Numbered from the stretch's first letter, positions 1 to 9,984 are shown. The stretch: DNA of 64,000 nucleotides from Indiicoccus explosivorum (GCF_002167005.1 NZ_NHTN01000022.1:1-64000); one strand, 5' to 3'. The notes: a model not told the origin generated them from the sequence alone. Numbers and translations: made by a program.

Positions 1-4
1 TTTT

Positions 5-754
5 TTAATGGATGAGGACATGCAGGAATGTTACGATCAGGGTTCCGGCTGCAAAGAACCAGTAGTTCGACGCCCTCGTCGCTTTCACTTCTTCTTTGAA
101 CGTATTGAGGATCAAACCGCCAGCCAATATGGAAATCGCGATCGCTGCGAATGATTCAGGCAGGTTGAACAGCACCCCCGTCAGCCAGCCGGCAAAAATC
201 GCGGCGATGAGGAAATAGCGGCCATACTTATCGTAGTCTTCCTCGTGCAGTTCATCCAGCTTATGGTCCGTGCCGATGAAATGAGCCCCGAGTGCCAGGA
301 AATAAACCCCCATGGCCCAATAACTTTTAAAGTCTTCCACGACAAAAATGTAGCCGATGACGAAGTTATAGAAGAAAAAAGCTGTAATGTGGACCATGAA
401 GAACCCGAAAGAAGACCGCCCTTCCTCGTCGCTTTCGCTTTTCCCTTTCTGCTGTTTATTTGTCAAGGTATCCAAACCGAAATAAATCAGCAGACCCAAG
501 AGCGCGAGGATGTAGGTATAATCTTCAAAAAAGGTGAGCCAGCTGCCGGAACTGATCGCCTCCTTCAAAACAGTCAGGTAGTGAGCAAGCTCCGGGATCA
601 AATAAATGAAGGTATAAGCGATGGTTCCGCCGCCGGCAAGGGACAGCCAATTGCTCCGCGGGCCGGACGGGGACAGTTTCATGTATTTGGAACTGAAATG
701 GAGAATGATAAAGCCAATGATGAATATAAGACCGATCCAATGTTTTGTTGTCAT
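5..754 (-). CDS. Multipass membrane protein, ZIP-like, function unknown
   Basis: A 249-residue integral membrane protein with about eight hydrophobic segments and short charged loops. A His/Asp/Glu-rich stretch (HFIGTDHKLDELHEEDYDKY, about residues 158-177) lies between two membrane segments. The spacing and small-residue helices recall ZIP-type metal permeases, but no diagnostic ZIP metal-site motif is clear, so a metal substrate is only a guess. Start ATG, with an AAAAGGAGTG ribosome site just upstream; the stop is at the window edge but complete. It appears monocistronic. Confidence 0.6.
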   Translation of the reverse strand: MTTKHWIGLIFIIGFIILHFSSKYMKLSPSGPRSNWLSLAGGGTIAYTFIYLIPELAHYLTVLKEAISSGSWLTFFEDYTYILALLGLLIYFGLDTLTNKQQKGKSESDEEGRSSFGFFMVHITAFFFYNFVIGYIFVVEDFKSYWAMGVYFLALGAHFIGTDHKLDELHEEDYDKYGRYFLIAAIFAGWLTGVLFNLPESFAAIAISILAGGLILNTFKEEVKATRASNYWFFAAGTLIVTFLHVLIH

Positions 755-805
755 GCGGACACTCCTTTTCTACAGCTTTTCCCTTCCACGGCCGCTTGAA
801 ACAAA

Positions 806-829
806 CAAAAAAGGACAGCCAGGCTGCCC
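806..829 (-). terminator. Rho-independent terminator after the DUF1259 gene
   Basis: On the minus strand a GGGCAG/CTGTCC stem is followed by six or more T residues, just past the stop codon of the DUF1259 gene. Confidence 0.55.
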
Positions 830-838
830 CTTGTAACA

Positions 839-1237
839 TCATTTATTCAGCGCACTGAACGATTTCTTCAGCTTTTCCGCAAAGTCTTCCGGCTTTTCAA
901 CCGATTGGACGTGCAGATACATAATAGCAGGTTCTGCGTACAGCCAGTGATTATGGAGTGCACTGATCGTCAGGCTGTTTTCTCCGAGTGCCCGTGTGAA
1001 TCCTGGCACTTCATCCGGCAAAAGGACAATTTCCGCGTGGTTCAGCGCAGTTCCATCGTCCTCCAGCGCTTCAAAGTGGATTTCCATATCCAGCTCACTT
1101 TTAAACGGCCGACCTTGAACCGTCACCGACAGGTCGCGGGATATCGGAGCTTCGACAACCCCTTTATCCGCTTGTGCTTCCGCTTTTGTTCCAAGAATAT
1201 CCCCGAATCGTTTCGCTGTTTCTTCCAATTTGCTCAT
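839..1237 (-). CDS. DUF1259 family protein
   Basis: A 132-residue soluble protein. The C-terminal half carries the DUF1259 (LppY/LpqO) signature: ISALHNHWL followed by EPAIMYLHVQ, with histidines at conserved positions. No signal peptide is visible, so it is probably cytoplasmic. The start ATG has an upstream AGGAGATGAT site. Family function is not established; the histidines suggest a bound ligand or metal (inference). It stands alone with its own terminator. Confidence 0.75.
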   Translation of the reverse strand: MSKLEETAKRFGDILGTKAEAQADKGVVEAPISRDLSVTVQGRPFKSELDMEIHFEALEDDGTALNHAEIVLLPDEVPGFTRALGENSLTISALHNHWLYAEPAIMYLHVQSVEKPEDFAEKLKKSFSALNK

Positions 1238-1365
1238 CAGCCGATCATCTCCTGTCTGTAAAATTGGCGTTATTTATTTTATTGCCTCATGGAGATTTTC
1301 TAAACCCGCTTCAAGTAAAAGCGGAAACAGGAACAGCCAGGGAGTGTGCCGGCATGATCCGGCAA

Positions 1366-1398
1366 AAACAAAAAGCAGACCGAAGTGTTCCGGTCTGC
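1366..1398 (-). terminator. Terminator of the LysM-NlpC/P60 gene
   Basis: A perfect GCAGACCG/CGGTCTGC stem on the minus strand, followed by TTTTTGTTTTTG. Confidence 0.85.
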
Positions 1399-1414
1399 TC
1401 GCTGTATTTCTGAT

Positions 1415-2236
1415 TTACATTCTGCCAAAGCCTGTGAAGCGGTCGCCCCAGTAAGGTCCGTAGACGCTGTCGATCTGGACGCTGCTTCCGGCTGCAGAAA
1501 CCATCTTGCCTCCGCCGATGTAGATCCCGACATGGGAAATCCCGGCTTTATACGTGCCCGAGAAGAAGACGAGGTCTCCCGGCTGCGGGCTGCTGACTTT
1601 GTCAGCCATATTGTAGAAGCCTGCTGCGTTCGTGCGGGATACATTCACTCCGGCTTTTTTCAGGGAGTAATAAATGAAACCGCTGCAGTCAAAACCGCTC
1701 GGGGTAGATCCTCCCCAAACATAAGGAACGCCGATGTACTGTTTGGCGATATCTGCAACAGCGGAATAAGCGCTGCTGGAAGAGACTGATTTGACTGCCG
1801 GAGCCGGTGCGGCCGCAGTCCGGGCTTCAGGAGCGGAACCGCCGACTTTGAGCGTCTGGCCCGCATAAATCATATGGGAATTCAGTCCGTTCAGGCTCAT
1901 CAGTTCGGAAACCGAGACACCGTACGAACGGCCGATTTTATAAAGAGTGTCGCCCCAGACCACTTTATGGACAGCTGAAGTGCTCTCTTGGGCGGGAGCA
2001 GGCGCTGCAGCGCGGCTGGTGCTTGTTTCGATGACTTGTCCAGGATAAATCAGGCTGCCGGAAATGCCATTGATCGAGCGCAGGCTTGAAACCGATGTTC
2101 CGTAAGCTTGCGAGATGGACCAAAGAGTATCCCCTGAGCGCACTTCGTGCTGTGCAGCGCTCGCAGGTGCAGCAATGGCAGATGACAGGGCAACAGTGGC
2201 AGCAACAGTGATCAATGCTTTTTTCGCTTTTCTCAT
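1415..2236 (-). CDS. Secreted LysM-LysM-NlpC/P60 peptidoglycan endopeptidase
   Basis: A 273-residue secreted wall hydrolase. Domain order: Sec signal peptide (about 1-28, ending ASAA); two LysM repeats (about 29-72 and 90-132, each with GDTL(W/Y)xI); an Ala/Pro linker; then a C-terminal NlpC/P60 domain with catalytic Cys in FDCSGF and His in ISHVGIY. NlpC/P60 enzymes cleave stem-peptide bonds such as D-Glu-mDAP. I chose the ATG at 2236 because AAGGAGCGG lies just upstream; the longer frame would put junk before the signal peptide. A paralogue with one LysM is at 55.5 kb and shares the promoter region. Confidence 0.92.
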   Translation of the reverse strand: MRKAKKALITVAATVALSSAIAAPASAAQHEVRSGDTLWSISQAYGTSVSSLRSINGISGSLIYPGQVIETSTSRAAAPAPAQESTSAVHKVVWGDTLYKIGRSYGVSVSELMSLNGLNSHMIYAGQTLKVGGSAPEARTAAAPAPAVKSVSSSSAYSAVADIAKQYIGVPYVWGGSTPSGFDCSGFIYYSLKKAGVNVSRTNAAGFYNMADKVSSPQPGDLVFFSGTYKAGISHVGIYIGGGKMVSAAGSSVQIDSVYGPYWGDRFTGFGRM

Positions 2237-2363
2237 TTTCCGCTCCTTAAAATTCTGGAATCTATCTATCTGTTTTGAAGAGATTCTCGTATTTACCGCG
2301 ACCGGAACCGGCGCGTAAGTATAAATGGTATACATTGGCAAGCTGCGGATTTCAATGCTTCTT

Positions 2364-2425
2364 GTTTGAAGCCTTGCCCAGTGTAGCACGATAATCCGGC
2401 AAATAAACCGATGTCATGATTTTGT
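2364..2425 (-). promoter_or_regulatory. Promoter/leader block shared with the second NlpC/P60 gene
   Basis: About 60 bp here is near-identical to 56245-56305, upstream of the paralogous hydrolase. Both contain, on the minus strand, GTTTAT, a 17-nt spacer and TACACT, followed by GGGCAAGGCTTCAAAC or close to it. The conserved spacing supports a shared promoter with a weak -35, so activation by a regulator is plausible (inference). Confidence 0.55.
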
Positions 2426-2698
2426 TAAGAAGCTAATATCATTTTGTCATCTTGTCTTATTTCTTTAACATAAACTTACTCTGATATAGAAAAAATACAA
2501 AAATTTGTTATGGGGATAAAGTAATTTATTCCCTTTTTTATGTAACGGACAATGAGAATCGCCTTTTTGTGCGCGTTTTTACTGTAAATTCTGAATACAT
2601 CATTTTACTGATATCATCTCGTTGTTTTTGGATGTTTGATTGAAAGTCAGCCGGGTAAACTTTATAACAGATACTTTTTTCAGAAGGAGTGGTTTCGG

Positions 2699-3082
2699 AT
2701 GATTAAAAATAAATGGATCAAAGCGGGCGCAACGGGGCTTCTGTCGATGAGTGTCCTTGCCGCTTGTGCAGAAGAAGAACCGGTCGAAGAAGAAGTTGTG
2801 GAGGAAGAGCCGGTCGAGGAGGAAGCCGTTGAAGAAGAGGTTGTGGAGGAAGAACCGATCGAAGAAGATGGAGCGGACGAAGTGGCTGAAGCGGTGGACT
2901 TCGGCAACATCTCTGAAGAAGAGCTTCAGACGACATATTTGGACCCGCTCGGATGGGACGCTCAGGAATTCGAGGACTTCCTAAATGAGGAATATGATAT
3001 GGGACTTGCCGATTTCGGAGACTTCTCTGAACTCGAAGGGACAGTCGGACCTGCTGCGGATATCGAAGCAGTACTTGAATAA
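2699..3082 (+). CDS. Lipoprotein with acidic Glu-rich tether
   Basis: A 127-residue predicted lipoprotein. MIKNKWIKAG is followed by a hydrophobic segment and a lipobox ending SVLAAC at about residue 21. Next comes about 40 residues of Glu/Val/Pro repeats (EEEPVEEE-like), then a small acidic C-terminal domain rich in Asp, Glu and Phe. There are almost no basic residues after the lipobox. Start ATG 2699 has GAAGGAGTGG upstream. No family recognised. The acidic tether resembles those of the PhnD-like and SurA-like lipoproteins elsewhere in this window. Confidence 0.75.
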   Translation: MIKNKWIKAGATGLLSMSVLAACAEEEPVEEEVVEEEPVEEEAVEEEVVEEEPIEEDGADEVAEAVDFGNISEEELQTTYLDPLGWDAQEFEDFLNEEYDMGLADFGDFSELEGTVGPAADIEAVLE

Positions 3083-3126
3083 CAAGTGGGTGTGGGAAGA
3101 CTGATTAATGAATGTTCTGTCACAGA

Positions 3127-3164
3127 AAGGGAATGACGGCCATCCGGTCTTCATTCCTTTTTTT
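3127..3164 (+). terminator. Terminator after acidic lipoprotein gene
   Basis: A GGGAATGA...TCATTCC stem with inner CGG/CCG pairs, followed by seven T residues. Confidence 0.75.
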
Positions 3165-3345
3165 GCTGCGATCATTTTTGGGCTGTCAATGGCATTGCGG
3201 GGATTCAGAAAGGCCCATAATTTGCAATGTGGCCTCCGAAGAGCGCAGGAAGGGTTAATTTGTTATACTGACAGGGTAAATAGGAGTGACGGACAGACGC
3301 GCTGGCCAGGAAGCGGACTACGTCACAGTAATGAGTGGTGGAATC

Positions 3346-3873
3346 ATGTCATTTTTCAGACGCAATAAGCAGGGAATTACACAATATGCGAATTACACAG
3401 TAGTCGGAATCTGCTGCGCGGCGATCGATCTGCTCGTCCTGAACCTTCTGTTGGTGCTGTTTCCTTCAGCGGATACAACGGTTCTGACGCTTTTCAATAC
3501 GATCGCTTACACAGCGGCCGTCACGAACAGTTACTACTGGAACTCGAAATTTACGTTCAAGGTAAAGAAAACCCGGAAGCAGCTGATCCCGTTCATCCTT
3601 CAGGCGGCTGCGAGCCTCGCCATCGCCAATGCCGTCTTTATCGGCGGGCTGTGGGCGATCGAGCAGCTGTCGCTGTTTCCGCGCTGGATCAGCACGAACA
3701 TCGCCAAGGGACTGTCGATGTACTTGTCGTTCCTGTCCAGTTTTTTCTTCAATAAATACTTCGTCTTCCGGCCTGCGCTCCAAGCCAAGGAAAAAGAAAA
3801 GTGCTGGAATGAAGAAAACGACAGGCGGACCGGCACGTGGAGAAAAAGCGAATACAGCCAAAACAGCAGATGA
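3346..3873 (+). CDS. GtrA family membrane protein
   Basis: A roughly 175-residue membrane protein with four transmembrane helices in the GtrA/DPMS arrangement. Diagnostic features are QYANYTVVG at the N-terminus, the NSYYWNSKFTF motif between helices 2 and 3, and FFFNKYFVFRP after helix 4. GtrA proteins are linked to flipping or handling of polyprenyl-phosphate sugars for wall polymers. The ATG at 3346 follows a GTGGTGG site; an ATG at 3331 in the same frame lacks one. The tail after FVFRP is charged and probably disordered. Confidence 0.85.
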   Translation: MSFFRRNKQGITQYANYTVVGICCAAIDLLVLNLLLVLFPSADTTVLTLFNTIAYTAAVTNSYYWNSKFTFKVKKTRKQLIPFILQAAASLAIANAVFIGGLWAIEQLSLFPRWISTNIAKGLSMYLSFLSSFFFNKYFVFRPALQAKEKEKCWNEENDRRTGTWRKSEYSQNSR

Positions 3874-3876
3874 AAT

Positions 3877-3907
3877 CAACCGGTGAACAGTCGCCGGTTG
3901 TTTTTTG
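3877..3907 (+). terminator. Terminator after the GtrA gene
   Basis: A CAACCGG/CCGGTTG stem with a 10-nt loop, followed by TTTTTTG. Confidence 0.8.
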
Positions 3908-4240
3908 TTTTCACCCCCCTTATAAACTGGATGGCACCGGAGCAACGGGAATTACTGAAATAAAGCGGAGGTCACGGATCCCTCATCCAAAATGGTCCGC
4001 AAGCAGCGGAGAACCGTGAAAAAATTTAAAGGGACAGAGCCATTTTTCGTATGGAAGTGTTAAAATCAAGAAATAAGCCGATATAGTTGGAAAATAGATG
4101 AATTGTGGAAGCTGGACTAAAGAATTCACCTGCTGCAATGGCTTGGCCAGTCGATGAACCGGCCGCCAGTTTTCGATCAAGGTGGATTGCCCGGCTCAGC
4201 TTGTGTGAAAAAAATAAAAACAGTACGGGAGAGCTTCTAT
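3908..4240 (+). other. Gene-free leader before the GGDEF-EAL gene
   Basis: About 330 bases without a supported gene. I looked for a c-di-GMP riboswitch because of the downstream gene and did not find the conserved core. Several AT-rich stretches around 4040-4090 could hold the promoter, but none is convincing. Confidence 0.4.
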
Positions 4241-7009
4241 ATGCTGCGAGGACAAACAAGGTATTCAAGACTGGCACACATCACCAAGATGATTAATACG
4301 AAACTGGATCTGCGGGAAGTGCTGGAACAAGTGACCGTTGCCATTTCGGAAGAAGTGGTCAGCTGTGATTCAGTAGGGATCTACCTTCCGCAGGATGACG
4401 GAACGTTCCGAGGCTATGTCGGAAAGCCGGAACTGATCAATGGAATGACCCTGGACAGTCACGTGATCGATACCGATTACGATCTGCTGGCCAAAGAGGT
4501 GATCGAAACACAGAAGACCATTTATATCCCCGATACTTCGCTGGACAGCCGACCGGATCCAAGGGCAGTCCAAGGATTCGGGATCCGCTCCCTGCTCGTT
4601 CTTCCGATTTCCTATGAACAGGAATTGTACGGCCTCGTGTTTTTATTTGATTACGGCGTTCCGATGAATTTGACAGATGAAGAGATCCAGACCGTGGAAG
4701 CGTATGTCAATATGGCTGGTGTGGCGATCCGAAATGCCGAAATCCTGACGCGGAAAGAAAAAGTGATTGCAGAAAAACAGCTGCTTCTCGATGTGACCCG
4801 GGAATTGACGATGAGTTCTTCCCTGCAGGAAGTGCTTAATGTAAGTTTCCGATATGTGTCGGAAGTGCTGGGGAATCCGAACGTCGGCATCCATTTGCTC
4901 GATCCGATTGCTGAACGGAGGATCATGCCTTCCAGGCTTAGCACGGACAGCGCCTGGAAAGAAGAGGACTGGCTGGCTACCCACAGTGAGCTGCAGGTGG
5001 ATTTCACCGACGATCCGCTTTTTTTGGAAGTGGTGAAAAATAAAGAACCGCTGCTGATTCCGGATGTGGATCTGGACGACCGGCCGAATAAGGAAATCTG
5101 CCGGTCGTTCGGTATCACCGGAATCGTCATGCTGCCGCTTGTGGCGACGGGAGAAGTCCTTGGTGCTTTCGCGGTCGTGCAGCTCAATGGCGGGAAGATG
5201 AATTTATCCGCTTCGACTGTCCAGCTAGCGCAGTCGATCGCCGATGCGGCGGCCGCTTCACTGTCCAACTTTCTCTATATGGAAAAGCAGGAAATGATCA
5301 TTGCTGAACGGACGTCGGAGATCCGGATCAAAAATGATGAGCTGGAGCGGGCAATCGCGGATCTGGCCAATTTGAGCCGGGAAAGGGAATTAATCCTGAA
5401 TTCAGCCGGTGAAGGCATTTTCGGTCTGGACCTGGATGGACGGATCACCTTCAGCAACCCGGCCTGCAATGCGATGCTGGGATATGGGGAAGGGGAAATG
5501 AACGGCCTGCCGTCCAGCCTGGTTTTCGGGTACCACCTTGTACCGGACCGTAATAAAGCCGGGAAATATGCGACGGACAGCCGCCAGTTTTTCCGCAAAG
5601 ATGGGTCCGCTTTTGCCGCGGAGTACGTTATTTCACTCATTGAAGAAGATGGGGAAGTGCTCGGGGAAGTGGTGACGTTCAAAGATGTGACCGAACGGAT
5701 GAAACTGGAAGAAGAAGTAAGGTACCTCGCTTATTATGACAGCCTGACCGAACTGCCCAACCGTATTCTTCTCCGTGACCGGCTCGAGCAGAAATTGGCT
5801 GAGGCAGCCAAGACGGAGCGGAGCGTGGCGGTATTGTATCTGGACCTCGACCGGTTCAAGCTTGTCAACGACAGTTTCGGCCATAGTTTCGGGGATATCC
5901 TGCTGAAGGAAACGGCTGTCCGGCTGCACAAAAGCCTGCCGGAAGGAGCGGTGCTCTCCAGGCAGGGCGGAGATGAATTCACGATCGTGCTCCCTGGCAT
6001 CCGCAGGAGAAGTCAGGTTCTAAGCGTGCTTGAAAAGATTACGGATATGTTCGGGGACCCGTTTTATTTGAAAGGGAATGAGATCTACATTAAGACAAGC
6101 ATCGGTGTGAGCTTGTTCCCGGATGATGGCGGGGATGCAGAAACACTTATCAAGAATGCCGACGCCGCCATGTACAAGTCGAAGGAAAAGTCCGGCACGT
6201 ACTTCCACTTTTTCAAAAGCGAAATGAACGACAGGAACTTGGAGAGCATCCGGCTGGAAAATGCACTCTACAAGGCACTGGGCCAGCAGGAGCTCCGGAT
6301 CGACTATCAGCCCCAGATCGACAGCCGGTGCGGTCGCCTCATCGGCGCGGAAGCGCTGATCCGCTGGATCCACCCTGAGCGGGGACTGATATCGCCCGCC
6401 GATTTCATCCCCATCGCAGAAGAGACGGGCCTGATTGTGCCGATCGGGCGATGGGTGCTGGAAAATGCCTGCAGGCAGCTGAAGGAATGGCAGGAAAAAG
6501 GGCTTCATGACATGAGTGTCTCGGTCAACCTGTCCGGCCGCCAGTTCGAAGAAGACGACTTGGTCGACATGGTAAAAGGCATGCTGGACGGGCACGGCCT
6601 CGAACCGCAGTTCCTCCATATCGAGCTGACGGAAAATCAGATCATCCGGAACTCGGCTGTGACAGTCTGGAAAATGAAACAGCTGAAAAAATTGGGCGTC
6701 AAAATCGCGATTGATGATTTCGGGACCGGGTATTCCTCGCTGGGCTACCTGAAAAACTTCCCGATCGATGCCCTTAAAATCGACAAATCGTTCGTCCAGG
6801 ACATTGAGTGCAATGGAGATAATACAGCGATCACCAATACAATCATTTCGCTCGCCCATAACCTCGGCTTGGATGTGATAGCAGAAGGCGTGGAGACACC
6901 CGGTCAGCTGGAGTTCCTGAACGGACGCAACTGCTGGTACATGCAGGGATATTATTTCAGCCGGCCTGTACGACCGGAGGAACTGTCCGCGAAATACTTG
7001 GAAAGCTGA
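4241..7009 (+). CDS. GAF-GAF-PAS-GGDEF-EAL cyclic-di-GMP enzyme
   Basis: A roughly 922-residue signalling protein. Order: two GAF domains (about 15-170 and 185-350), a short helical linker, a PAS domain (about 390-500), GGDEF (about 520-680) and EAL (about 695-920). The GGDEF core reads [11 protein letters not shown], intact for diguanylate cyclase activity. The EAL domain has [16 protein letters not shown] and KIDKSFV, intact for c-di-GMP phosphodiesterase activity. No transmembrane segment is obvious, so it is likely cytosolic, sensing through GAF/PAS. ATG 4241 follows GGGAGAG; the frame extends upstream without a better site. Confidence 0.93.
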   Translation: MLRGQTRYSRLAHITKMINTKLDLREVLEQVTVAISEEVVSCDSVGIYLPQDDGTFRGYVGKPELINGMTLDSHVIDTDYDLLAKEVIETQKTIYIPDTSLDSRPDPRAVQGFGIRSLLVLPISYEQELYGLVFLFDYGVPMNLTDEEIQTVEAYVNMAGVAIRNAEILTRKEKVIAEKQLLLDVTRELTMSSSLQEVLNVSFRYVSEVLGNPNVGIHLLDPIAERRIMPSRLSTDSAWKEEDWLATHSELQVDFTDDPLFLEVVKNKEPLLIPDVDLDDRPNKEICRSFGITGIVMLPLVATGEVLGAFAVVQLNGGKMNLSASTVQLAQSIADAAAASLSNFLYMEKQEMIIAERTSEIRIKNDELERAIADLANLSRERELILNSAGEGIFGLDLDGRITFSNPACNAMLGYGEGEMNGLPSSLVFGYHLVPDRNKAGKYATDSRQFFRKDGSAFAAEYVISLIEEDGEVLGEVVTFKDVTERMKLEEEVRYLAYYDSLTELPNRILLRDRLEQKLAEAAKTERSVAVLYLDLDRFKLVNDSFGHSFGDILLKETAVRLHKSLPEGAVLSRQGGDEFTIVLPGIRRRSQVLSVLEKITDMFGDPFYLKGNEIYIKTSIGVSLFPDDGGDAETLIKNADAAMYKSKEKSGTYFHFFKSEMNDRNLESIRLENALYKALGQQELRIDYQPQIDSRCGRLIGAEALIRWIHPERGLISPADFIPIAEETGLIVPIGRWVLENACRQLKEWQEKGLHDMSVSVNLSGRQFEEDDLVDMVKGMLDGHGLEPQFLHIELTENQIIRNSAVTVWKMKQLKKLGVKIAIDDFGTGYSSLGYLKNFPIDALKIDKSFVQDIECNGDNTAITNTIISLAHNLGLDVIAEGVETPGQLEFLNGRNCWYMQGYYFSRPVRPEELSAKYLES

Positions 7010-7045
7010 CGACTGACACGAAATTACAGGAAAGCAGGGGGTTAA

Positions 7046-8683
7046 ATGAGAGCGGTAAATGATGTGGTGGCGTATTTGAAACAGACCGGTGTGGAGGTGA
7101 TTTTCGGGATACCCGCAGGCTCCGTAAATGCTTTTTTCGATGAGCTGTACGGTGTGCCGGAAATTACACCGGTCATTGCGAAGCATGAAGGCGCGGCCGC
7201 TTATATGGCTGCGTCATATGCGAAATATGCCGGTAAAATGGGTGTCTGCATCGGCAGCAGCGGACCGGGCGGAACCAACCTCGTATCGGGAGCTGCGAAT
7301 GCGATGCGGGAACAGCTGCCTGTCCTGTTCCTGACAGGCGCCGTCCCTGTCAGCACCATGGGGTTGAATGCTTCACAGGAGCTGGATGCGGCACCGGTTT
7401 TCGCTCCTGTCACCAAATACAGCGTCACCGTGACGGATTCCGGTGAACTGCTGCACGAAGTCGCAAAAGCGGTGGAAATCGCTCATTCCGGCGTGCCGGG
7501 ACCGGTCCATGTGGCAATGCCGATCGACGTGCAGATGGGGGACGCAGGACGGACCGAAATGCCGGAACTCAAGAAACGGGCCGGTCTGGTTCCGGACTCA
7601 CAAGCGGTTTCAGCTGTGGCAGATCGGCTGGCGGCCGGGAAACCCGGGATTTTATTCGCAGGACAGGGGGTTCGGGGAAGCGTCAGCAAAGTGATGGAAC
7701 TTGCCGGACTGCTGGGCTGGCCGGTCGTTGCGACTCCAGTAGCAAAAGGGCTGTTCAGGAATGATCATCCGCTGTTCGCGGGTATTTTCGGCTTTGCCGG
7801 GGATGAGAGTGCTTCAGAATTGATCAGCGGCGGAACTGCGGAAACGATTTTCGTCCTCGGCTCAAATTTGGGCGAAACTGCCACCAATAACTATAATCCG
7901 GGACTGACGGATGGCCGGTTCTTCATCCAGGCGGATCATGATCCGACCGTATTCGGGCGAAAATACAACCCGGATATCGAACTGCTCGGCGATATGGATT
8001 TGATCCTTTCGGAGCTGATCCGGGAACTGGAATGGCGCGGCTTGGAAAAACCCGGAAATCCTCTCGACTACAGGAGGCCGGCGGAGGAATCCGGGGAAGA
8101 CTACAATACGAAGAATGTCCTGTTGAAGCTGCAGCAATTCCTGCCGCCTTCGACCCGCTACACGATCGATATCGGGGAATTCATGTCGTATGTCATTCAC
8201 CATCTTCCTGTCCTGGAAGAAGATACATATGACATCAATGTCCATTTTGGCGCGATGGGCAGCGGACTGAGCGCAGCCATCGGCTCGAAATTCGCAGAAC
8301 CAGACCGTCCGACGGTCGCAATCACAGGCGACGGCTGCTTTTTCATGCATGGCATGGAATTGCTGACTGCAAAAGAATACAATTTGCCGATTTTGTTCGT
8401 CGTCATGAACAATGCGCGGCTCGGTATGGTCTATCACGGTCATACGCTCCAATACAAGCGGTCCCATCCGACATTCGAGCAGCAGCCGGCCGATATCGCG
8501 GCTATGGCGGCAGCGCTCGGCATAACAAGTGTGCGGGTCGAAAGCATGGAAGACTTGGAACGCGGTGCCGTGGAGAATCTGATGGCCTCCAGCGGACCGG
8601 CCATTCTGGAAATCGCCCTGACTGACAATAACATCCCGCCGATGGGCGACCGGGTAAAATTCCTGTCCTCCTTCGGAAAATAA
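7046..8683 (+). CDS. Thiamine-diphosphate-dependent enzyme, acetolactate synthase/pyruvate oxidase-like
   Basis: A 545-residue enzyme of the ThDP decarboxylase superfamily with Pyr, central and PP domains. The catalytic Glu is in KHEGAAAYMA (about residue 49). GSSGPGGTNL forms part of the Pyr domain. The ThDP/Mg motif starts GDGCFFMHG and ends about 30 residues later with NNARLGMV. Sequence style is IlvB/PoxB-like; no small regulatory subunit gene is adjacent, arguing against a biosynthetic acetohydroxyacid synthase. The substrate cannot be assigned from sequence. ATG follows GCAGGGGG, 36 bases after the GGDEF-EAL stop. Confidence 0.85.
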   Translation: MRAVNDVVAYLKQTGVEVIFGIPAGSVNAFFDELYGVPEITPVIAKHEGAAAYMAASYAKYAGKMGVCIGSSGPGGTNLVSGAANAMREQLPVLFLTGAVPVSTMGLNASQELDAAPVFAPVTKYSVTVTDSGELLHEVAKAVEIAHSGVPGPVHVAMPIDVQMGDAGRTEMPELKKRAGLVPDSQAVSAVADRLAAGKPGILFAGQGVRGSVSKVMELAGLLGWPVVATPVAKGLFRNDHPLFAGIFGFAGDESASELISGGTAETIFVLGSNLGETATNNYNPGLTDGRFFIQADHDPTVFGRKYNPDIELLGDMDLILSELIRELEWRGLEKPGNPLDYRRPAEESGEDYNTKNVLLKLQQFLPPSTRYTIDIGEFMSYVIHHLPVLEEDTYDINVHFGAMGSGLSAAIGSKFAEPDRPTVAITGDGCFFMHGMELLTAKEYNLPILFVVMNNARLGMVYHGHTLQYKRSHPTFEQQPADIAAMAAALGITSVRVESMEDLERGAVENLMASSGPAILEIALTDNNIPPMGDRVKFLSSFGK

Positions 8684-8685
8684 AA

Positions 8686-8721
8686 CACTCCCCATTCCGC
8701 CAATGACGGGATGGGGAGTTT
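8686..8721. terminator. Bidirectional terminator between convergent genes
   Basis: An AACTCCCCAT-type stem with A-rich and T-rich flanks sits between the stop codons of the ThDP enzyme and the convergent hypothetical gene. Confidence 0.7.
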
Positions 8722-9313
8722 ACATATCGGTGCACGCAGTCCGGATGAATTGGATGACTGTCCCGATTGTTTTCCCTTTGAAAACGTCTTGTACCGGCGA
8801 CCCATCAGAGCTGAGAAAGTAACAGCCTTGAATCGTCTGATCCTCCGTGTAGCCCATTGAACACAGAGCTTCGGTGAGCGCAGGAGGAAGACCGGCTGCG
8901 TTCGAACGTTCAAGGTAGTAAGCGCTAGGTGTCACCGACACATCCGCATCGAGATAGCCGCTCCGGATGATGAAAAGATCCGTTTCCGACCGCGTCATCC
9001 ACTGGCCTTTAGAGTAAAGCGAAATCCGTTCCCCTTCCAGGGCCGCAATCCCTTCGAGGTTGATTCCGAAAAGCCGGTTCAGCATGAGCCGGATCTCCCG
9101 TCCGCTGAACGGCGGATCATACATCCCCATATAGAGATTGATGGCTTTACCGGCGGTAGGTTCGTCCAGCAATTCAGCCATGCTTCTGTCCAATAGCTGC
9201 ACTTGTTCTAAATCGATCCCGAAAACTTGCCGGATTAACCTGCAGATTCTGTCCCCGCCGGCAGGATGCGGGAACGAATCCAAAAAAGCGTCCATCTCAC
9301 CGATTTTCCTCAT
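8720..9313 (-). CDS. Hypothetical protein, 197 aa
   Basis: A soluble protein without signal peptide or membrane segment. I do not recognise a family. It has two short internally similar segments, FGIDLEQVQLLDRSM and FGINLEGIAALEGERI, which suggests two repeats of a small helical domain in the N-terminal two thirds. The C-terminal part contains SLYSKGQWMTRSETDLF and ends in a hydrophobic helix. Codon use matches its neighbours. Convergent with the ThDP enzyme gene. Confidence 0.6.
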   Translation of the reverse strand: MRKIGEMDAFLDSFPHPAGGDRICRLIRQVFGIDLEQVQLLDRSMAELLDEPTAGKAINLYMGMYDPPFSGREIRLMLNRLFGINLEGIAALEGERISLYSKGQWMTRSETDLFIIRSGYLDADVSVTPSAYYLERSNAAGLPPALTEALCSMGYTEDQTIQGCYFLSSDGSPVQDVFKGKTIGTVIQFIRTACTDM

Positions 9314-9430
9314 AGGCCGATGCTCCTTGCGTATAGTTAAAAAGACTCTGTTATACGCATTATACTGCAGGCGTTCAGGCGGATGCCAGAAAAATCTGTC
9401 CGCGGAGCCGGTAATTTTCAGCGGCTGACT

Positions 9431-9751
9431 TCAGACGAACACATAGGAAATCCACAACAGATGCATGAGCAGGATCATGGAGTAAAGAGAATTAGCAGCA
9501 ATGAGAAAATAGCGCCAAACACGTTTTTGGATAGCGGCAAAAGAGGTATGGAGCAATCCGAACAGGCAGAGTGACAGCAATAGCTTAATGGCTAAGATGG
9601 TCAGCGGGGAAAAGGAGTCCAGCAGCGGATTCCCTTCTGTAATAAAACCGGATGTAATACCCGCGTATGTTAGTATCCCATCCAATGCATTGAAAAGAAT
9701 CAGCAGCCACAAGAGATTTTTCATTTGCAGAAGGCGGTCAGCCGCCAGCAT
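9431..9751 (-). CDS. DUF5658 family membrane protein
   Basis: A small protein (about 106 aa) with three to four hydrophobic segments. It has the DUF5658 layout: LLILFNALDGILTYAG in the first helix, a loop with EGNPLLD, then a helix starting LTILAIKLLLS. Function is unknown. I prefer ATG 9751, which has GAGGTG about seven bases upstream, over an in-frame GTG at 9760. Confidence 0.75.
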   Translation of the reverse strand: MLAADRLLQMKNLLWLLILFNALDGILTYAGITSGFITEGNPLLDSFSPLTILAIKLLLSLCLFGLLHTSFAAIQKRVWRYFLIAANSLYSMILLMHLLWISYVFV

Positions 9752-9916
9752 GGTCGACACCTCATTTCATTCCATTATTGTTTTTTAGGACGGTCAGTGT
9801 TTTCTCCCCTTTTCCCCTGAATTCTGAAAAATATACATCGCCCGCATCTTTCACATCGAAAGACCTGCATGCGGATCGACAAAGCGGGAGCTCAGCCGGA
9901 ATAATTTTAGCAAGAC

Positions 9917-9942
9917 TGAAACTTCATGTTTTTCAGAACGTA
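9917..9942 (+). promoter_or_regulatory. SigW-type ECF promoter of spo0M
   Basis: TGAAAC, 16-nt spacer, CGTA, located about 45 bases upstream of the spo0M start. This matches the TGAAAC-N16-CGTA consensus for SigW. In Bacillus subtilis spo0M belongs to the SigW regulon (established knowledge), so the motif makes sense here. Confidence 0.75.
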
Positions 9943-9984
9943 ATTATTAAAGTGGAACTAAATTTATTAGCGGGAGTGAAGAAG

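Noticed and set aside
3908-4240. c-di-GMP riboswitch ahead of the GGDEF-EAL gene
   Set aside because: The conserved GEMM core and its two pairing arms could not be found.
6020-7186. 388-residue open frame antisense to the GGDEF-EAL gene
   Set aside because: No recognisable motif, and it covers intact EAL catalytic motifs on the plus strand.
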